DNA of 64,000 nucleotides from Mycolicibacterium sarraceniae (lineage in GTDB: Bacteria > Actinomycetota > Actinomycetes > Mycobacteriales > Mycobacteriaceae): the NCBI RefSeq assembly GCF_010731875.1, contig NZ_AP022595.1:868001-932000 (forward strand), read 5' to 3'. The position numbers and the translations under genes were made by a program. This document shows positions 54,775 through 63,649 of this stretch, piece after piece; position 1 is the stretch's first letter, and every line of letters begins with the position of its first letter. The notes beneath the pieces were generated by a model. It was not told the DNA's origin and searched no databases. It saw only the letters and a list, made by a program, of their open reading frames with translations.

Positions 54775-56193
54775 TCAGAGAATCGCGCCCGGCGTGTATT
54801 TGGCAGCGTCGGGGTAGGCGCTGACCAGTTCCTGCACCGCGGCGACCACCTGATCGACCTGACTTGCCGCCGCCCCGCTGAAGGCCTGCTTATCGGCCAG
54901 CGCGGCATCCAACGCGACCCGGTCCAGCGGCAGCCGCTCGTCGGCAGCCAGCCGGTCCAGAAGATCTGGCTCCAAACCCTTTTCGCGCATCGCCAGCGCA
55001 ACGGCCACCGCGTGTTCCTTGATCACCTCGTGCGCGGTCTCCCGACCAACACCGGCCCGCACCGCGGCGATCAGCACCTTGGTGGTGGCCAGGAACGGCA
55101 GGTAGCGATCCAACTCACGCTGGATCACCGCGGGGTAGGCCCCGAACTCGTCGAGCACCGTCAGGAACGTCTCGATCTGCCCGTCGACGGCGAAGAACGC
55201 GTCCGGCAGCGCCACCCGGCGCACCACCGAGCAGAAGACGTCGCCCTCATTCCATTGCGCGCCAGCCAATTCCGCGGCCATCGACCCGTAGCCGCGCAAC
55301 ACCACCTGCAGCCCGTTGACCCGCTCGCAGCTGCGGGTGTTCATCTTGTGCGGCATCGCCGAGGAACCCACCTGCCCCGGCGCGAACCCTTCGGTCACCA
55401 GTTCGTGGCCGGCCATCAACCGCACGGTATGGGCGAACGACGACGGGCCGGCGCCCAGCTGAACCAGCGCGGAGACCACGTCATGGTCCAGCGAGCGCGG
55501 GTACACCTGCCCGACACTGGTGAAAACGGCGGTGAAACCCAGGAATTCGGCGACCCGGCGCTCCAGCTCGGCCAGCCGGTCGGCGTCGCCGCCGAACAGG
55601 TCGAGCATGTCCTGGGCGGTGCCCATCGGCCCCTTGATGCCACGCAGCGGGTAGCGCTCGATCAGTTCGGCCACCCGCGTCAACGCGGTCAGCGTTTCCT
55701 CGGCGGCCGACGCGAACCGCTTGCCCAACGTGGTGGCCTGGGCCGCGACGTTGTGGCTGCGCCCGGCCATCACCACGTCGCGGTAGAGGACCGCGCTCTC
55801 GGCCAGCCGGGCCACCACGGCCACACCGTGGGCGTGCACCAATTGCAGCGACCGGCGGATCTGCAGCTGTTCGACGTTCTCGGTGAGGTCGCGGCTGGTC
55901 ATACCCTTGTGCACGTGTTCGTGGCCGGCCAGCGCGTTGAATTCCTCGATGCGGGCCTTGACGTCGTGGCGGGTGACGCGCTCCCGCGCGGCGATCGAGG
56001 CCAGGTCGACGTTCTCCGACACCCGCTCGTAGTCCTCGAGCACACCGTCAGGGACGTTGACACCGAGTTCTTTCTGGGCGCGCAATACCGCGAGCCACAA
56101 CTTGCGTTCGGCGACGATCTTGGCTTCGGGCGACCAGATCGCGACCATCTCCGCGCTGGCATACCGGCCGGCCAGGACATTAGGGATTGTCAC
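54775..56193 (-). CDS. purB: Adenylosuccinate lyase PurB
   Basis: 472 residues. Catalyses two purine steps (SAICAR to AICAR and adenylosuccinate to AMP). HEHVHKGMTSRDLTENVEQ (around residue 90), RSHNVAAQATTLG with catalytic His, and the signature GQVGSSAMPHKMNTRSCERV. Divergent from relZ across 40 bp. Confidence 0.97.
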   Translation of the reverse strand: MTIPNVLAGRYASAEMVAIWSPEAKIVAERKLWLAVLRAQKELGVNVPDGVLEDYERVSENVDLASIAARERVTRHDVKARIEEFNALAGHEHVHKGMTSRDLTENVEQLQIRRSLQLVHAHGVAVVARLAESAVLYRDVVMAGRSHNVAAQATTLGKRFASAAEETLTALTRVAELIERYPLRGIKGPMGTAQDMLDLFGGDADRLAELERRVAEFLGFTAVFTSVGQVYPRSLDHDVVSALVQLGAGPSSFAHTVRLMAGHELVTEGFAPGQVGSSAMPHKMNTRSCERVNGLQVVLRGYGSMAAELAGAQWNEGDVFCSVVRRVALPDAFFAVDGQIETFLTVLDEFGAYPAVIQRELDRYLPFLATTKVLIAAVRAGVGRETAHEVIKEHAVAVALAMREKGLEPDLLDRLAADERLPLDRVALDAALADKQAFSGAAASQVDQVVAAVQELVSAYPDAAKYTPGAIL

Positions 56194-56233
56194 AACGCAT
56201 CAGCTTACGGCTCGGGTACGGCAAGGTAGACGG

Positions 56234-57952
56234 ATGCACTTTGTCGGCCTGGACCTGGCCTGGGGTGAGCGCAAACCAACCGGAGTCGCGGTGCTCGACG
56301 CCGACGGCCGACTCGTTCACATCGCCACCGCGCAAGATGATTCGAGCGTCCTCGAGCACGTACGGCCCTACGTCGACGGGCCCTGCCTGGTCGCCATCGA
56401 CGCTCCCCTCATCGTGACGAATCCGACGGGCCAACGCGGTTGCGAAACCGAATTGAACCGAGACTTCGCCAAGTTCCAGGCCGGCGCGCATCCATCGAAC
56501 ACGGGCAAGCCCGAATTCTCCGGCACCCCGCGCGGCGCCCGGATCGCCGAAGCGCTCGGTCTGGATATGAACCCGCATTCGCGGGCCTCCCGGCGGGCTA
56601 TCGAGGTCTACCCGCATCCGGCCACGGTCGCGCTGTTCAGGCTCGGCCGCACACTGAAGTACAAGAACAAACCGGGCCGCGACTTCACCCAACTGCGTAC
56701 CGAACTGCTGCGGCTGATCGACGAGATCGAACGACTCGCCCAGTCCTCGGTGCCCCTTCGGGTCAGCGATCACCCGGAATGGGGTGAAATGCGCCGGGCT
56801 GTCGAGGGCGCGCAACGTAAGAGCGAACTGCGCCGCGCCGAGGATCCGATCGACGCGGTGGTGTGCGCCTACGTCGGGCTGTATGCGACGCGGCGGCCCT
56901 CATCGGTGACGACCTACGGCGACTTCGAGACCGGCTACATCGTGACGCCGACGCTGCCGGGGGACCTGACCCCGACGCCGCCCGAGCCGACGCCCGGTGT
57001 GGTCAGCGACGCCGTCGCCCGCTACGCCGAGCAGCGGCCAGCCCTGAAGGCCACCACCGAGCACTACCTCGCCCTGGTGAAGCGCCTGCTCGACGACGCG
57101 GGCATCAACTACCTCAGCGTCACGGCCCGCACCAAGAGCGTCGCATCGTTCGCGGCCAAGGCGGACCGCAGCAGCAACGGCCAGCGTCTCTACACCGACC
57201 CCTCGACCCAGATCACCGACCAGATCGGCGTCCGGGTCATCACTTACCTGCGCGAGGACGTCACCGCGGTCGGCACCGTGCTGTCGCAGGAATTCGAGGT
57301 CCTGGCCGACCTCGACATGGGCCAGGTGACCGCGCGCGAAGGCCGGTGGGGGTACGCGAGCCGGCACCTGCTGGTCGCGCTCGACGGTGCGACACAGCCG
57401 GCGTCAGTGCAGGTGCGCACCGTCCTGCAGCACGCGTGGGCGGAGTTCGAACACGACATCCGCTACAAGGGCACCGTCCCGGCGCAGGACGCACCCGAGC
57501 TCGACCGCCGGTTCACGCTGGCGGCCGGCCTGCTCGAATTGGCCGACCGGGAGTTCACCGAAATCCGGGACCGCTTGCGAGCGTCGATGGCCGACGACCG
57601 CAACCCGCCCGTCACCGACGCCGGTATCGCGACGCCTGTGCTGGCCACCTACCTGGGGCACCGCTTTCCCGAGGCCGGCTGGTCCCGCACGGAGCACTAC
57701 GCGTGGATGTCCGACCTGCTCGGCGAACTGGGCATCCTGACCCTGGACGCGCTCGAGGAGCTGCTGACCAACCTCGACACCGACGCCGTCAACGAGAAAA
57801 TGGATTACCGCTTCCCGGCGGGTGCGGTGCGTCGCTTGGACGATGCCTTGCTGGCGGCGTTCACCGAGCGCTACGTCGGGCTGTCGGGCAACGCGCACCG
57901 GGCTGCCTTGCTGCAGAACCGGCTCCGCCGGTTGCAGCCCGATCCCGATTAG
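56234..57952 (+). CDS. relZ: RelZ: DUF429/RNase HII-like domain fused to (p)ppGpp synthetase
   Basis: 572 residues. N-terminal RNase H-fold domain (about 1-245): GLDLAWGERKPTGVAVLD, VAIDAPLIVTN, AIEVYPHPATVALF, DPIDAVVCAYVG, with acids in the expected positions. The C-terminal RelA/SpoT synthetase (about 275-460) has TARTKSVASFAAKAD, ITDQIGVRVITYL, GYASRHLLVAL and VQVRTVLQHAWAEFEHDIRYK. The M. smegmatis orthologue is the dual RNase HII and alarmone synthetase MS_RHII-RSD. No HD hydrolase domain. ATG 56234 is where homology begins. Confidence 0.93.
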   Translation: MHFVGLDLAWGERKPTGVAVLDADGRLVHIATAQDDSSVLEHVRPYVDGPCLVAIDAPLIVTNPTGQRGCETELNRDFAKFQAGAHPSNTGKPEFSGTPRGARIAEALGLDMNPHSRASRRAIEVYPHPATVALFRLGRTLKYKNKPGRDFTQLRTELLRLIDEIERLAQSSVPLRVSDHPEWGEMRRAVEGAQRKSELRRAEDPIDAVVCAYVGLYATRRPSSVTTYGDFETGYIVTPTLPGDLTPTPPEPTPGVVSDAVARYAEQRPALKATTEHYLALVKRLLDDAGINYLSVTARTKSVASFAAKADRSSNGQRLYTDPSTQITDQIGVRVITYLREDVTAVGTVLSQEFEVLADLDMGQVTAREGRWGYASRHLLVALDGATQPASVQVRTVLQHAWAEFEHDIRYKGTVPAQDAPELDRRFTLAAGLLELADREFTEIRDRLRASMADDRNPPVTDAGIATPVLATYLGHRFPEAGWSRTEHYAWMSDLLGELGILTLDALEELLTNLDTDAVNEKMDYRFPAGAVRRLDDALLAAFTERYVGLSGNAHRAALLQNRLRRLQPDPD

Positions 57953-58947
57953 GCGCGCAGGCCCGGCCAGGCTTGCGAGGTCCCCGTCAGCCGGCTGACC
58001 TGTTCGAGGAACCGGCGCACCTTGACCGGGTTCTCGTGACGCTGCCAGCCGAACGTCGTCGGCCGCTGGCTGCGGTCATGCCAGAAGTGCCCCGGCTTGG
58101 ATTCCGGCCGGGTAGCCACCAGCCACACCGCGGTGTCGGCGCCGTCGGCCACATCGCGCAGCAGCGGCCGGGTGACAGCGCGAAAGCGCGGCAAGTACTC
58201 CGCGACCCCGGGGGTGTCGACCCAGCCGGGATGCATGCTCTCCACCCGGATGTCGGTTCCGGCCAGCCTGCGCGCCCACGAATCCGCCAGCACCACTTGC
58301 ATCTTCTTGGTGCGGGCGTAGGCCCGCACTCCGCTGTAGCCGCGCCGAAACTCCAGATCGTCGACCACCAGCGGCGCGCCGTACATGCCGCCGGAGGACA
58401 CGAACACCACCGAGGCCCCGCCCGCCGCCCGCAGCAGCGGCAGCAGCCGCTCGGTGATCAGATGCGGCCCGAGGACATGGGTGGCCAGCTGCACCTCGTG
58501 GCCCTCACGCGTGAGAATGCGGTCCTTGGGCATCAGTCCGGCGTTGTGCACCAATCCGTTCAAGGCCGGCACCCGATTGGCGAAGTCGGCCGTCCATTCG
58601 CGCACAACGTCGAGGTCGGAGACGTCGCAGACTTCGGCCACCACGTGGGCGTCGGCGACCGAGTCCCGAATCATCGCCGACGCGCGATCCACCTTGTCGG
58701 TGTTGCGGCCCAGCAGGTGCACGGTTGCGCCGAGTCCGGCAAAGGACTGCGCCATGGCCAGGCCGATGCCCGCGGTCGCGCCGGTGATCAGCACCCGCTT
58801 GCCCACCAGCGCTCTCGGCCCGGCGTCGGCGGCCCACCAGCGCCGGCGCAATCCCGACCCGATCTTGGTGTAGCCGACAATCAACGCCCGGTCCATGACG
58901 CCGTCCAGAAGTTCCACGGCCGGCCGGGCGAGCCCGGAGAAATCCAT
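57949..58947 (-). CDS. SDR family oxidoreductase (retinol dehydrogenase-like)
   Basis: 332 residues. An N-terminal 45-residue extension precedes RVLITGATAGIGLAMAQSF. NAGLM, Ser in FVSSGGMYG, YARTKKMQ (Tyr, Lys) and HPGWVDTPGV follow. The long C-terminus (RPTTFGWQRHENPVKVRRFLEQV) is typical of DHRS12-like members. Overlaps the relZ end by 4 nt on the opposite strand. Located behind the TetR gene, same strand. Confidence 0.87.
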   Translation of the reverse strand: MDFSGLARPAVELLDGVMDRALIVGYTKIGSGLRRRWWAADAGPRALVGKRVLITGATAGIGLAMAQSFAGLGATVHLLGRNTDKVDRASAMIRDSVADAHVVAEVCDVSDLDVVREWTADFANRVPALNGLVHNAGLMPKDRILTREGHEVQLATHVLGPHLITERLLPLLRAAGGASVVFVSSGGMYGAPLVVDDLEFRRGYSGVRAYARTKKMQVVLADSWARRLAGTDIRVESMHPGWVDTPGVAEYLPRFRAVTRPLLRDVADGADTAVWLVATRPESKPGHFWHDRSQRPTTFGWQRHENPVKVRRFLEQVSRLTGTSQAWPGLRA

Positions 58948-58965
58948 GCCTAAGAACGTAATCGC

Positions 58966-59574
58966 TTACACCCGGATGGTGCGCTCGTCGATCGGCGCCA
59001 ACACGTCGATCACCTCCATCAGCGTGGTCCTGGCCAGCTCACGCGGCCCGTCCTCGTCGCTGACCAACGCCGAGACGACCGCGCCGTCGACGGCGTTGAC
59101 GAGTGCGGTCACCAGACCGACCCGCATATTGCGGCCCGAACGCGCGACCGCCTCCACCACGGCATCCACCCGCTGCTGCAGCAACCGGCGTTGAATTTCC
59201 CTCGACGCAGGCTGGCGGGCGCAGGCGATATAGCGCTCGTAGCGGGCGATCAGCTGTTCACTGCTCGCCTCGCCGTCCGCGTCACCGACCAACAAGTCGA
59301 CCAGCACGTCAGCGATCGCCTCGGCACCGCGTCGCCGGCGCGGTAACGCGTCGACCCGGGCCCGCAGCTGGGCGGTTTCGACGGCGCAGATGTATTCGAC
59401 GGCCTTGTGGACCAGATCGTCGAGCGAGGAGAAGTAATAGGTGGTCGACGCCAACGGCAGACCCGCGCGACGCGCCACCGCACGATGGCGCACGGCCTCG
59501 AATCCGGCTTCCCGCAGCAGCTCGGCGGCAGCGCTGATCAGCGCATACCGTCGTCGTTCCCCCTTGGGAGTCAT
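58966..59574 (-). CDS. TetR family transcriptional regulator
   Basis: 202 residues; counterpart of Rv0775. HTH at about 10-55: RYALISAAAELLREAGFEAVRHRAVARRAGLPLASTTYYFSSLDDL. ATG 59574 gives family length. 18 bp ahead of the SDR gene and divergent from the esterase gene; it may regulate both. Confidence 0.88.
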   Translation of the reverse strand: MTPKGERRRYALISAAAELLREAGFEAVRHRAVARRAGLPLASTTYYFSSLDDLVHKAVEYICAVETAQLRARVDALPRRRRGAEAIADVLVDLLVGDADGEASSEQLIARYERYIACARQPASREIQRRLLQQRVDAVVEAVARSGRNMRVGLVTALVNAVDGAVVSALVSDEDGPRELARTTLMEVIDVLAPIDERTIRV

Positions 59575-59685
59575 TGCTGCCGTCACGTTCAGCAATGCTG
59601 CCAGCAGCGTCGAGCCGACATCGCTCTTTAACCGAATCATTACCGTCGCTTTGACCTGGCACTAGGCTGATCTCCCCGCGCTGGC

Positions 59686-60600
59686 ATGATGGACCGAATG
59701 GCGAACCTGAGCCGTCGCGCTGTTCTGCGACTCAGCGCCGGAGGCGTAGCCGGCGCCGCGGGTGCCTTCGCTGCTGGTCGGGTGCTGATGTCCACCGCGC
59801 ATCCGGCCGGTCCCCACATCACGATGGCCGGCGTCGGTACCCCGTTGCTACCGCCCGCCCCGCTGGAGCCCGCCCCGTCGGGCGCCCTCGCCCCCACGAT
59901 GGTCACCGGCTCGTTCGTGTCCGCCGCGCGCGGCGGGGTCACCACGAATTGGGCCATCGCCCGCCCGCCCGGACAGACCGCGCCGCTGCGACCGGTCATC
60001 GCCCTGCACGGCAAGGGCCAGGATGCGGCGGGCGTGATGGCGGGCGGAGTCGAGCAGGGCCTGGCCCAGGCTGTCGCGGCCGGACTGCCGCCGTTCGCTG
60101 TCGTCGCCGTCGACGGCGGCGGTAGCTACTGGCACAAGCGCGCATCCGGCGAGGATTCCGGGGCCATGGTTCTCGATGAGCTGATCCCGATGCTCGGCGG
60201 TCAAGGGCTGGACACCTCGCGGGTCGCCTTCCTCGGGTGGTCGATGGGCGGCTATGGGGCGCTGCTGCTGGGCGCCCGGCTCGGTCCGGCCCGCACCGCG
60301 GCGATCACCGCGGTCAGCCCGGCACTGTGGCTGTCGTCCGGCGCGGCAGCGCCCGGTGCGTTCGACGGTCCCGACGACTTTGCGGCCAACAGTGTCTTCG
60401 GCCTTCCGGCGCTCGCGTCGATCCCGATCCGGATCGACTGCGGCACCAGCGATCCGTTCTATTCGGCGACCAAAGAGTTCATCGCACAGCTGCCGCATCC
60501 GCCCGCCGGCGGTTTCGCACCGGGTGGGCACGACGGCAGCTATTGGAGCTCGCAACTGCCGGGCGAGCTGACCTGGATGGCGCCGTACTTGGTGGGTTGA
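59686..60600 (+). CDS. Secreted alpha/beta-hydrolase esterase (Tat signal)
   Basis: 304 residues; counterpart of Rv0774c. Twin-arginine signal LSRRAVLRLSAGG with a hydrophobic core. Esterase-D-like hydrolase: VIALHGKGQDAAG, the nucleophile elbow GWSMGGYG and HDGSYW with catalytic His. ATG 59686, 59689 and 59698 are all in frame and none has a clear Shine-Dalgarno. Likely acts on wall lipids or acylglycerols. Confidence 0.87.
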   Translation: MMDRMANLSRRAVLRLSAGGVAGAAGAFAAGRVLMSTAHPAGPHITMAGVGTPLLPPAPLEPAPSGALAPTMVTGSFVSAARGGVTTNWAIARPPGQTAPLRPVIALHGKGQDAAGVMAGGVEQGLAQAVAAGLPPFAVVAVDGGGSYWHKRASGEDSGAMVLDELIPMLGGQGLDTSRVAFLGWSMGGYGALLLGARLGPARTAAITAVSPALWLSSGAAAPGAFDGPDDFAANSVFGLPALASIPIRIDCGTSDPFYSATKEFIAQLPHPPAGGFAPGGHDGSYWSSQLPGELTWMAPYLVG

Positions 60601-60640
60601 GCCCGCACTGAGAGCGACGTTTCTGTTCGGCCAACCGCGA

Positions 60641-60809
60641 CGAGACGGTGTTCGACCGCCAGGGCGAGTTCGACATCACTCGGTCGCCCAACCCGCACTT
60701 CGGGTTTGGTGGGGGGCGGGCCGCATTTCCGCCTCGGCACCAACCTGGCCAGGGCCTGCACAGCAACGTCATTCACGGTGTGAAGCGGTTGCCCGTCAAG
60801 CTGGCGTGA
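60641..60809 (+). pseudogene. Cytochrome P450 fossil II (haem region)
   Basis: [23 protein letters not shown] is the P450 stretch before the haem loop. After a frame change comes [13 protein letters not shown], where the haem-ligand Cys is replaced by Arg. Then the frame jumps to [15 protein letters not shown], the normal end. The remaining nine tenths of the gene is absent. Its end overlaps the purD 3' end on the other strand. Confidence 0.75.
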
Positions 60810-62067
60810 TCCGCCCCTCGGCCGCCGCCAACGCGATATCGGTGCGGAAATGACTGCCGGGCAAGCGAATCGAAGACACTGTCCGGTAGGCGTCTTCGCG
60901 CGCGGCCACCAGGTCGGTGCCGGTGCCGACGACCGAGAGCACCCGCCCGCCTGAGGAGATGACGGCACCGTCGTTACGGCGCGCGGTCCCGGCGTGCAGC
61001 ACGCCGGCGGCTTCCGAGCCGGTGATCACGTCGCCGACCCGGGGGCGTCCGGGATAGTTCTCCGCGGCCACCACGACGGTGACCGCGTACCCGTCGGCCC
61101 ACTGCAGCGCAGCGAAGTCGGCCAGCGTTCCGGTTGACGTGGCGTGCAACAGCTGGCCCAGCGGGGATTCCAGCAGCGCGAGCACCGCCTGCGTCTCAGG
61201 GTCACCGAACCGGCAGTTGAATTCGACCACCGCGGGGCCGGTGGAGGTCATGGCCAGCCCCGCATACAGCAGACCGGAAAACGGGGAGCCGCGGCGAACC
61301 AGTTCGGCAGCAACGGGTTCGACGACACTGCTGACCATCGCGGCGGTCGCCTCGGCGGTCAACCACGGCAGCGGTGAATACGCGCCCATACCCCCGGTAT
61401 TGGGCCCAGCGTCGTTGTCACCGACGCGCTTGAAGTCCTGGGCGGGCAGCAGCGGGACCACGGTCGCGCCGTCGACCAGACAGAACAGCGACACCTCGGG
61501 CCCATCGAGGAAGGACTCCAGGAGCACCGGATGCCCGGAGTCCAACAGCGAAGCGGCATGCGCGCGGGCCGCGTCACGGTCAGCGGTCACCACCACGCCC
61601 TTGCCTGCGGCCAGCCCGTCATCCTTGACCACCCAGGCGGGTTGGCCGGTGGCCGGGCCGAAACGATCCAGCGCGGCATCCAGGTGAGCGGGGTTGTCGA
61701 CGGTTTCGCTGCCCGCGGTGCGCACACCGGCCGCGGCCATCACGTCCTTGGCGAACGCCTTGGAGCCTTCGATCCGGGCGGCGTCCTTCGACGGGCCGAA
61801 GCAGGCGATGCCTGCGGCGCGCACAGCATCGGCCACCCCGAGCACTAGCGGCACTTCGGGGCCGATGATCACGAGGTCGATCACCAGCTTTCGCGCCAGT
61901 GCGGTGACCGCTTCCGCGGAAGTCACGTCGACGTCGTGCTGCTCAGCGACCGCCGAGGTGCCGGCGTTACCGGGCGCGACGGCAAGAAAGTCGACGCAGG
62001 TATCTTTGCGCAGGCCCAGCAACAGGGCATGTTCGCGGGCACCGGATCCGATCACGAGGACGCGCAC
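60796..62067 (-). CDS. purD: Phosphoribosylamine-glycine ligase PurD
   Basis: 423 residues. ATP-grasp enzyme, second step of purine synthesis. [50 protein letters not shown], and [10 protein letters not shown]. Counterpart of Rv0772. Confidence 0.97.
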   Translation of the reverse strand: MRVLVIGSGAREHALLLGLRKDTCVDFLAVAPGNAGTSAVAEQHDVDVTSAEAVTALARKLVIDLVIIGPEVPLVLGVADAVRAAGIACFGPSKDAARIEGSKAFAKDVMAAAGVRTAGSETVDNPAHLDAALDRFGPATGQPAWVVKDDGLAAGKGVVVTADRDAARAHAASLLDSGHPVLLESFLDGPEVSLFCLVDGATVVPLLPAQDFKRVGDNDAGPNTGGMGAYSPLPWLTAEATAAMVSSVVEPVAAELVRRGSPFSGLLYAGLAMTSTGPAVVEFNCRFGDPETQAVLALLESPLGQLLHATSTGTLADFAALQWADGYAVTVVVAAENYPGRPRVGDVITGSEAAGVLHAGTARRNDGAVISSGGRVLSVVGTGTDLVAAREDAYRTVSSIRLPGSHFRTDIALAAAEGRITPA

Positions 62068-62179
62068 AGGTTCACACCCTATCGCCCGACCCCCCGCTAC
62101 CAGGTATCGACGAGCCGCCTTAGCGGCGGGAGTTCACCGCGCGCAGCTGCGGCGGTCAGCGTCGCGGCGATCAGGCCAC

Positions 62180-62217
62180 GGTCAGCAGCGGTTCATGTGG
62201 TCAGCAGCGGTTCATGC
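62180..62217. repeat. Tandem 19-bp direct repeat
   Basis: GGTCAGCAGCGGTTCATGT and GGTCAGCAGCGGTTCATGC follow each other directly, differing at the last base. They lie in the 326-bp region between purD and the P450 gene. Possible regulator site or simple duplication. Confidence 0.8.
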
Positions 62218-62325
62218 GGGCTGCCGCCCGTCATCGCCTGCGCGCCCAGTCCGTAGCCGCGGCAGTCGATCAGCGGGTGACCGAGTCTTCGTCGGCAATG
62301 GTCTCGATGGTCGGCACCATCGGGC

Positions 62326-62348
62326 ATACACTTAGCCCCAAGGTGTAT
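62326..62348 (+). promoter_or_regulatory. Imperfect palindrome upstream of the P450 gene
   Basis: ATACAC and GTGTAT form the outer arms of a 23-bp imperfect palindrome (8 of 11 pairs match), 45 bp before the ATG at 62394. The size and symmetry fit a TetR-type operator. Not the KstR consensus. Confidence 0.45.
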
Positions 62349-62393
62349 GGTCTTCTGCAAGGTGCGCTACATCACATGAACAGCGAGGTAGAT

Positions 62394-63620
62394 ATGACCA
62401 CCGCAGGCGTGTGCCCGTTCGGAGCGGGCTTCGACTTCGCCGACCCCGACCTGCTCAAAGAGGGCATGCCTGTCGCCCAGCTGGCGCAGTTACGCAAGAC
62501 CGCGCCGGTGTGGTGGAACGAGGCCCCCTCGGTCTTCGACGACGGCGGGTACTGGGTGATCAGCAAGCACCGCGATATCCGCGACATCTCCCGCGACGGC
62601 GACCTGTGGTCGACGAACGCCAAAGGCGTGGTGATGCGGTTCGCCGACGACATGACCAAAGACCAGGTGGAGATCACCAAGGCGCTGCTGATCAACCACG
62701 ACGCACCCGAGCACACCCGGCTGCGCAAGCTGGTCTCGCGCCTGTTCACCCCGCGCGCCGTGTCCAAGCTGGAGGAGAAGCTGGCCGACGCCGCCCGCGA
62801 CATCGTGGCCGCGGCCGCCGAGAAAGACACTGGGGAATTCGTTGACGACATCGCGATGCAGCTGCCACTGCTGGCGATCGCCGACCTATTGGGAGTCCCA
62901 GAATCGGACCGGCAGAAGCTCTTTCACTGGACCAACAGCATCATGAACTCCGACGACCCGGACTTCGATGAAGACCCGACGGTGGCCAACGCCGAGCTGA
63001 TGGGTTACGCGTACACGATGGCCGAGCAGCGCCGCCAGTGTCCGGCCGACGACATCATCACCAAGCTGGTGCAGGCCGATTTGGACGGGGAGTCGCTCTC
63101 GGAGGTCGAGTTCGCATTCTTCGTGATCCTGCTCGCGGTGGCCGGCAACGAAACCACCCGCAACGCCATGACCCACGGCATGAACGCCTTCTTCGAGAAC
63201 CCCGACCAGTGGGAGCTTTTCAAGCGCGAGCGGCCGGAGACCACGGCCGACGAGATCGTCCGCTGGGCCACTCCGGTGCACTGCTTCCAGCGGACCGCGA
63301 CGCGCGATACCGAAATCGGCGGAGTCACGATCCGCGAGGGCCAGCGGGCGGGGCTGTTCTACAGCTCGGCGAACTACGACGAGGAAGTCTTCAACAACCC
63401 GTTCCAGTTCAATATCTTGCGTGACCCCAACCCGCACCTCGGGTTCGGCGGCAACGGGGCACACTTCTGCATCGGTGCCAACCTCGCGCGTATGGAGATC
63501 AAGCTGATCTTCAACGAGATCGCCAACCAGATCCCCGACATCAGCAAGCTCGGCGAGCCCGTGCGCCTGCGCTCGGGCTGGATCAACGGGGTCAAACAAC
63601 TGCCTGTCGCCTACCACTAG
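62394..63620 (+). CDS. Cytochrome P450, CYP125-like
   Basis: 408 residues. I-helix LAVAGNETTRNAMTHGM, ExxR region around ETTADEIVRWATPV, NPHLGFGGNGAHFCIGANLARME haem loop with Cys intact, and C-terminal LRSGWINGVKQLPV. Closest in pattern to CYP125, which oxidises the cholesterol side chain, but it lacks the CYP125 N-terminal extension and internal GKGG insert. Sterol or fatty substrate is likely, not proved. ATG 62394 chosen for GAGGT upstream; ATG 62376 is the alternative. Confidence 0.9.
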   Translation: MTTAGVCPFGAGFDFADPDLLKEGMPVAQLAQLRKTAPVWWNEAPSVFDDGGYWVISKHRDIRDISRDGDLWSTNAKGVVMRFADDMTKDQVEITKALLINHDAPEHTRLRKLVSRLFTPRAVSKLEEKLADAARDIVAAAAEKDTGEFVDDIAMQLPLLAIADLLGVPESDRQKLFHWTNSIMNSDDPDFDEDPTVANAELMGYAYTMAEQRRQCPADDIITKLVQADLDGESLSEVEFAFFVILLAVAGNETTRNAMTHGMNAFFENPDQWELFKRERPETTADEIVRWATPVHCFQRTATRDTEIGGVTIREGQRAGLFYSSANYDEEVFNNPFQFNILRDPNPHLGFGGNGAHFCIGANLARMEIKLIFNEIANQIPDISKLGEPVRLRSGWINGVKQLPVAYH

Positions 63621-63635
63621 CGCAGGGGCATCGAT

Positions 63636-63641
63636 AGCATC
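63636..63641 (+). promoter_or_regulatory. -10 box of the final gene
   Basis: TAGCAT lies 8 nt before ATG 63650. It is the same hexamer as before the cysteine leader; a leaderless start is likely. Confidence 0.45.
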
Positions 63642-63649
63642 CCGGGTTA

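Noticed and set aside
56863..58953. Long plus-strand open frame (696 codons)
   Set aside because: Overlaps relZ in another frame and the SDR gene on the other strand; Arg/Pro/Gly-rich with no motif.
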